From positions 1-5,804 of the forward strand of contig DATMJI010000021.1 in the NCBI GenBank assembly GCA_035553895.1: a stretch of DNA of 5,804 nucleotides, written 5' to 3'. Below are positions 5,168 to 5,804 of this stretch, in pieces. This DNA comes from JADDRA01 sp035553895 (GTDB taxonomy: Bacteria > Actinomycetota > Acidimicrobiia > Acidimicrobiales > CADCSY01). The notes under the pieces are model-generated. The model worked only from the letters and a program-made list of their open reading frames with translations, made no database searches and was not told the DNA's origin. How positions within the stretch are numbered: the stretch's first letter is position 1; every line of letters starts with the position of its first letter. The position numbers and the translations under genes were made by a program.

Positions 5168-5613
5168 GACACCTGCAGCTGGAGCAGCTCGAGCCCGGCC
5201 TCCTCGAGCTCGACCTCCCAGACCCCGGGCAGGTCGGCGACGAAACGCAGTTCGGCCACCTCGCCGGGGACCACGGCGGCGGCGCGGTCGTAGCCGTGGA
5301 CGTGGACCTCGTCGACGACATCGGCGCTGACCCGCAGCACCACCTCATCGCCGAGGCCGACCGCCGGCTCGCCGGGCACCACGTCGACCGATCCGCCCGC
5401 CACCGTCACCTCGATCACCGTCCCGGTCTCCCCGGCGTCGGTGGCGGTGGTGGTGGTGGTGGTGGGCGCGGCCGCTCCCTCCTCGGCCGCCGGGCTGGGC
5501 GTGGTGGGAACAGCCCCGTCCTGGTCTCCCGTGCCCCCGCCACCGCAGGCGGCCAGCAAGGCCACCAGGAACAGGCCCAGCAGCCGCTCACCCGCTCGGC
5601 ACCGTGCCTGCAT
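5164..5613 (-). CDS. Cupredoxin-like lipoprotein
   Basis: This is a 149-residue predicted lipoprotein. The signal peptide (1-22) ends in LAAC with Cys23 as the lipid anchor, followed by a Gly run and a flexible linker (24-64) rich in Pro, Ala, Glu and six consecutive Thr. Residues ~65-149 look like one cupredoxin-like beta-sandwich domain: VIEVTVAGGSVDV, LGDEVVLRVSADVVDEVHVHGYD, VVPGEVAELRFVADLPGVWEVELEEAGLELLQLQV. This is the layout of small periplasmic-type cupredoxin domains. His104 and His106 lie in VHVHGYD, but no Cys or Met is present in the C-terminal loop, so a standard type 1 copper site is unlikely. The fold may bind metal differently or serve as a structural partner. ATG 5613 has AGGAGG seven bases upstream. 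It is the first gene of a three-gene operon and its stop overlaps the next start, so it probably works with the membrane protein. Confidence 0.85.
   Translation of the reverse strand: MQARCRAGERLLGLFLVALLAACGGGGTGDQDGAVPTTPSPAAEEGAAAPTTTTTTATDAGETGTVIEVTVAGGSVDVVPGEPAVGLGDEVVLRVSADVVDEVHVHGYDRAAAVVPGEVAELRFVADLPGVWEVELEEAGLELLQLQVS
5446..5463. repeat. (GGT)6 microsatellite encoding six threonines
   Basis: Six perfect GGT units on the plus strand read as six ACC (Thr) codons, residues 51-56, in the linker of the cupredoxin-like lipoprotein. Gain or loss of units would change linker length without shifting the frame. Confidence 0.85.
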
Positions 5614-5620
5614 CGTTTCT

Positions 5621-5626
5621 CCTCCT
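5621..5626 (-). promoter_or_regulatory. Consensus ribosome binding site of the lipoprotein operon
   Basis: The minus strand reads AGGAGG, then seven bases, then ATG 5613. It is the strongest Shine-Dalgarno sequence in the window and fixes the start of the first gene of the operon. Confidence 0.8.
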
Positions 5627-5657
5627 CGTCTCGCTCGTCTCCCTGGCGTGCCCGCCT

Positions 5658-5687
5658 GACCGGCGGCCGGGCGCGCCGCCGCCGGTC
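5658..5687. promoter_or_regulatory. Perfect 9-bp inverted repeat upstream of the lipoprotein operon
   Basis: GACCGGCGG (5658-5666) and CCGCCGGTC (5679-5687) are exact complements around a 12-base centre that contains the palindrome GGCGCGCC (5670-5677). The element lies 45 bases upstream of ATG 5613. It could be an operator for the operon or a terminator of an unseen gene to the right. No U-tract or clear -10 box is visible. Confidence 0.4.
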
Positions 5688-5804
5688 GAGCGATGGGCGC
5701 GTGGCGCCGATCCGCCGGGTGGCCCCGATCGGTGCTGCGTCAGGCGGGGAGCGGGGGTGCCCGGGACGAGAGGGGCGACCAGCCGGGCGCGCTCGGGACG
5801 GAGA
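5688..5804. other. Right-edge stretch without a supported gene
   Basis: On the minus strand a short frame runs from the right edge to a stop at 5742-5740 (about 20 residues, Pro/Ser-rich) and might be the tail of a gene beyond the window. On the plus strand ATG 5693 opens a frame that runs off the edge. Neither shows a recognisable motif or ribosome binding site, so neither is called. Confidence 0.4.

Noticed and set aside
4241..5293. 350-residue plus-strand frame antisense to the membrane-protein and cupredoxin genes
   Set aside because: Its Gly/Gln/Pro/Arg composition, lack of any recognisable domain and position opposite two well-supported genes mark it as a shadow.
3783..5348. Long open minus-strand frame (over 500 codons) continuous with the DUF3105 gene
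   Set aside because: It overlaps the membrane-protein gene in another frame, is Arg/Pro/Gly-rich without motifs, and the lipoprotein signal begins at GTG 3782. It is a G+C-rich shadow frame.
5693..5804. Plus-strand frame from ATG 5693 running off the right edge
   Set aside because: It has no ribosome binding site or recognisable motif and covers only about 37 codons, so it cannot be told from chance.

Overview
The window is very G+C-rich, roughly 70% or more by eye, with strong third-position G/C bias and dense coding. Its gene families (a GAF-ANTAR regulator, a STAS anti-sigma-antagonist-like protein, a DUF3105 lipoprotein and a membrane protein of the family often labelled 'fenitrothion hydrolase') point to a chromosomal segment of an Actinomycetota bacterium. 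An Acidimicrobiia-like lineage is possible, but the sequence does not prove it. I see no RNA gene, insertion sequence, CRISPR array or phage gene.

Left part (1-579, minus strand): two small cysteine-containing genes lie head to tail. The upstream one (328-579) is a probable small zinc-binding protein (CxxC...HxxC). The downstream one (1-311) runs off the left edge and encodes a Trp- and Cys-containing protein of unknown function. A 16-bp direct repeat with a 33-bp period sits at their junction.

Central part (580-3266, plus strand): a divergent intergenic region leads into a GAF-ANTAR regulator (763-1467). A hairpin-rich 157-bp gap follows, then a single-domain STAS protein (1625-2008) that lacks the usual phosphoacceptor serine. 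A strong hairpin right after the STAS gene probably ends that transcript. Next comes a cation diffusion facilitator (2190-3266) with His-rich ends, predicted to export Zn2+ or a similar divalent metal.

Right part (3276-5613, minus strand): a compact three-gene operon converges on the CDF gene with only 9 bp between the stop codons. In transcription order it encodes a cupredoxin-like lipoprotein (5613-5164), a polytopic membrane protein with a signal peptide (5167-3779) and a DUF3105 lipoprotein (3782-3276). Both junctions are 4-bp GTGA overlaps, so the genes are probably translationally coupled and the products probably act together at the outer face of the membrane. Region 5614-5804 holds the operon's ribosome binding site and a perfect 9-bp inverted repeat, but no convincing gene.

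The most noteworthy element is this envelope operon. It pairs a cupredoxin fold that appears to lack copper ligands, a membrane protein whose predicted mature N-terminus is histidine, and a DUF3105 domain that has lost a histidine-containing motif. It lies beside a metal exporter. A joint role in metal or redox handling is an inference, not something the sequence shows.
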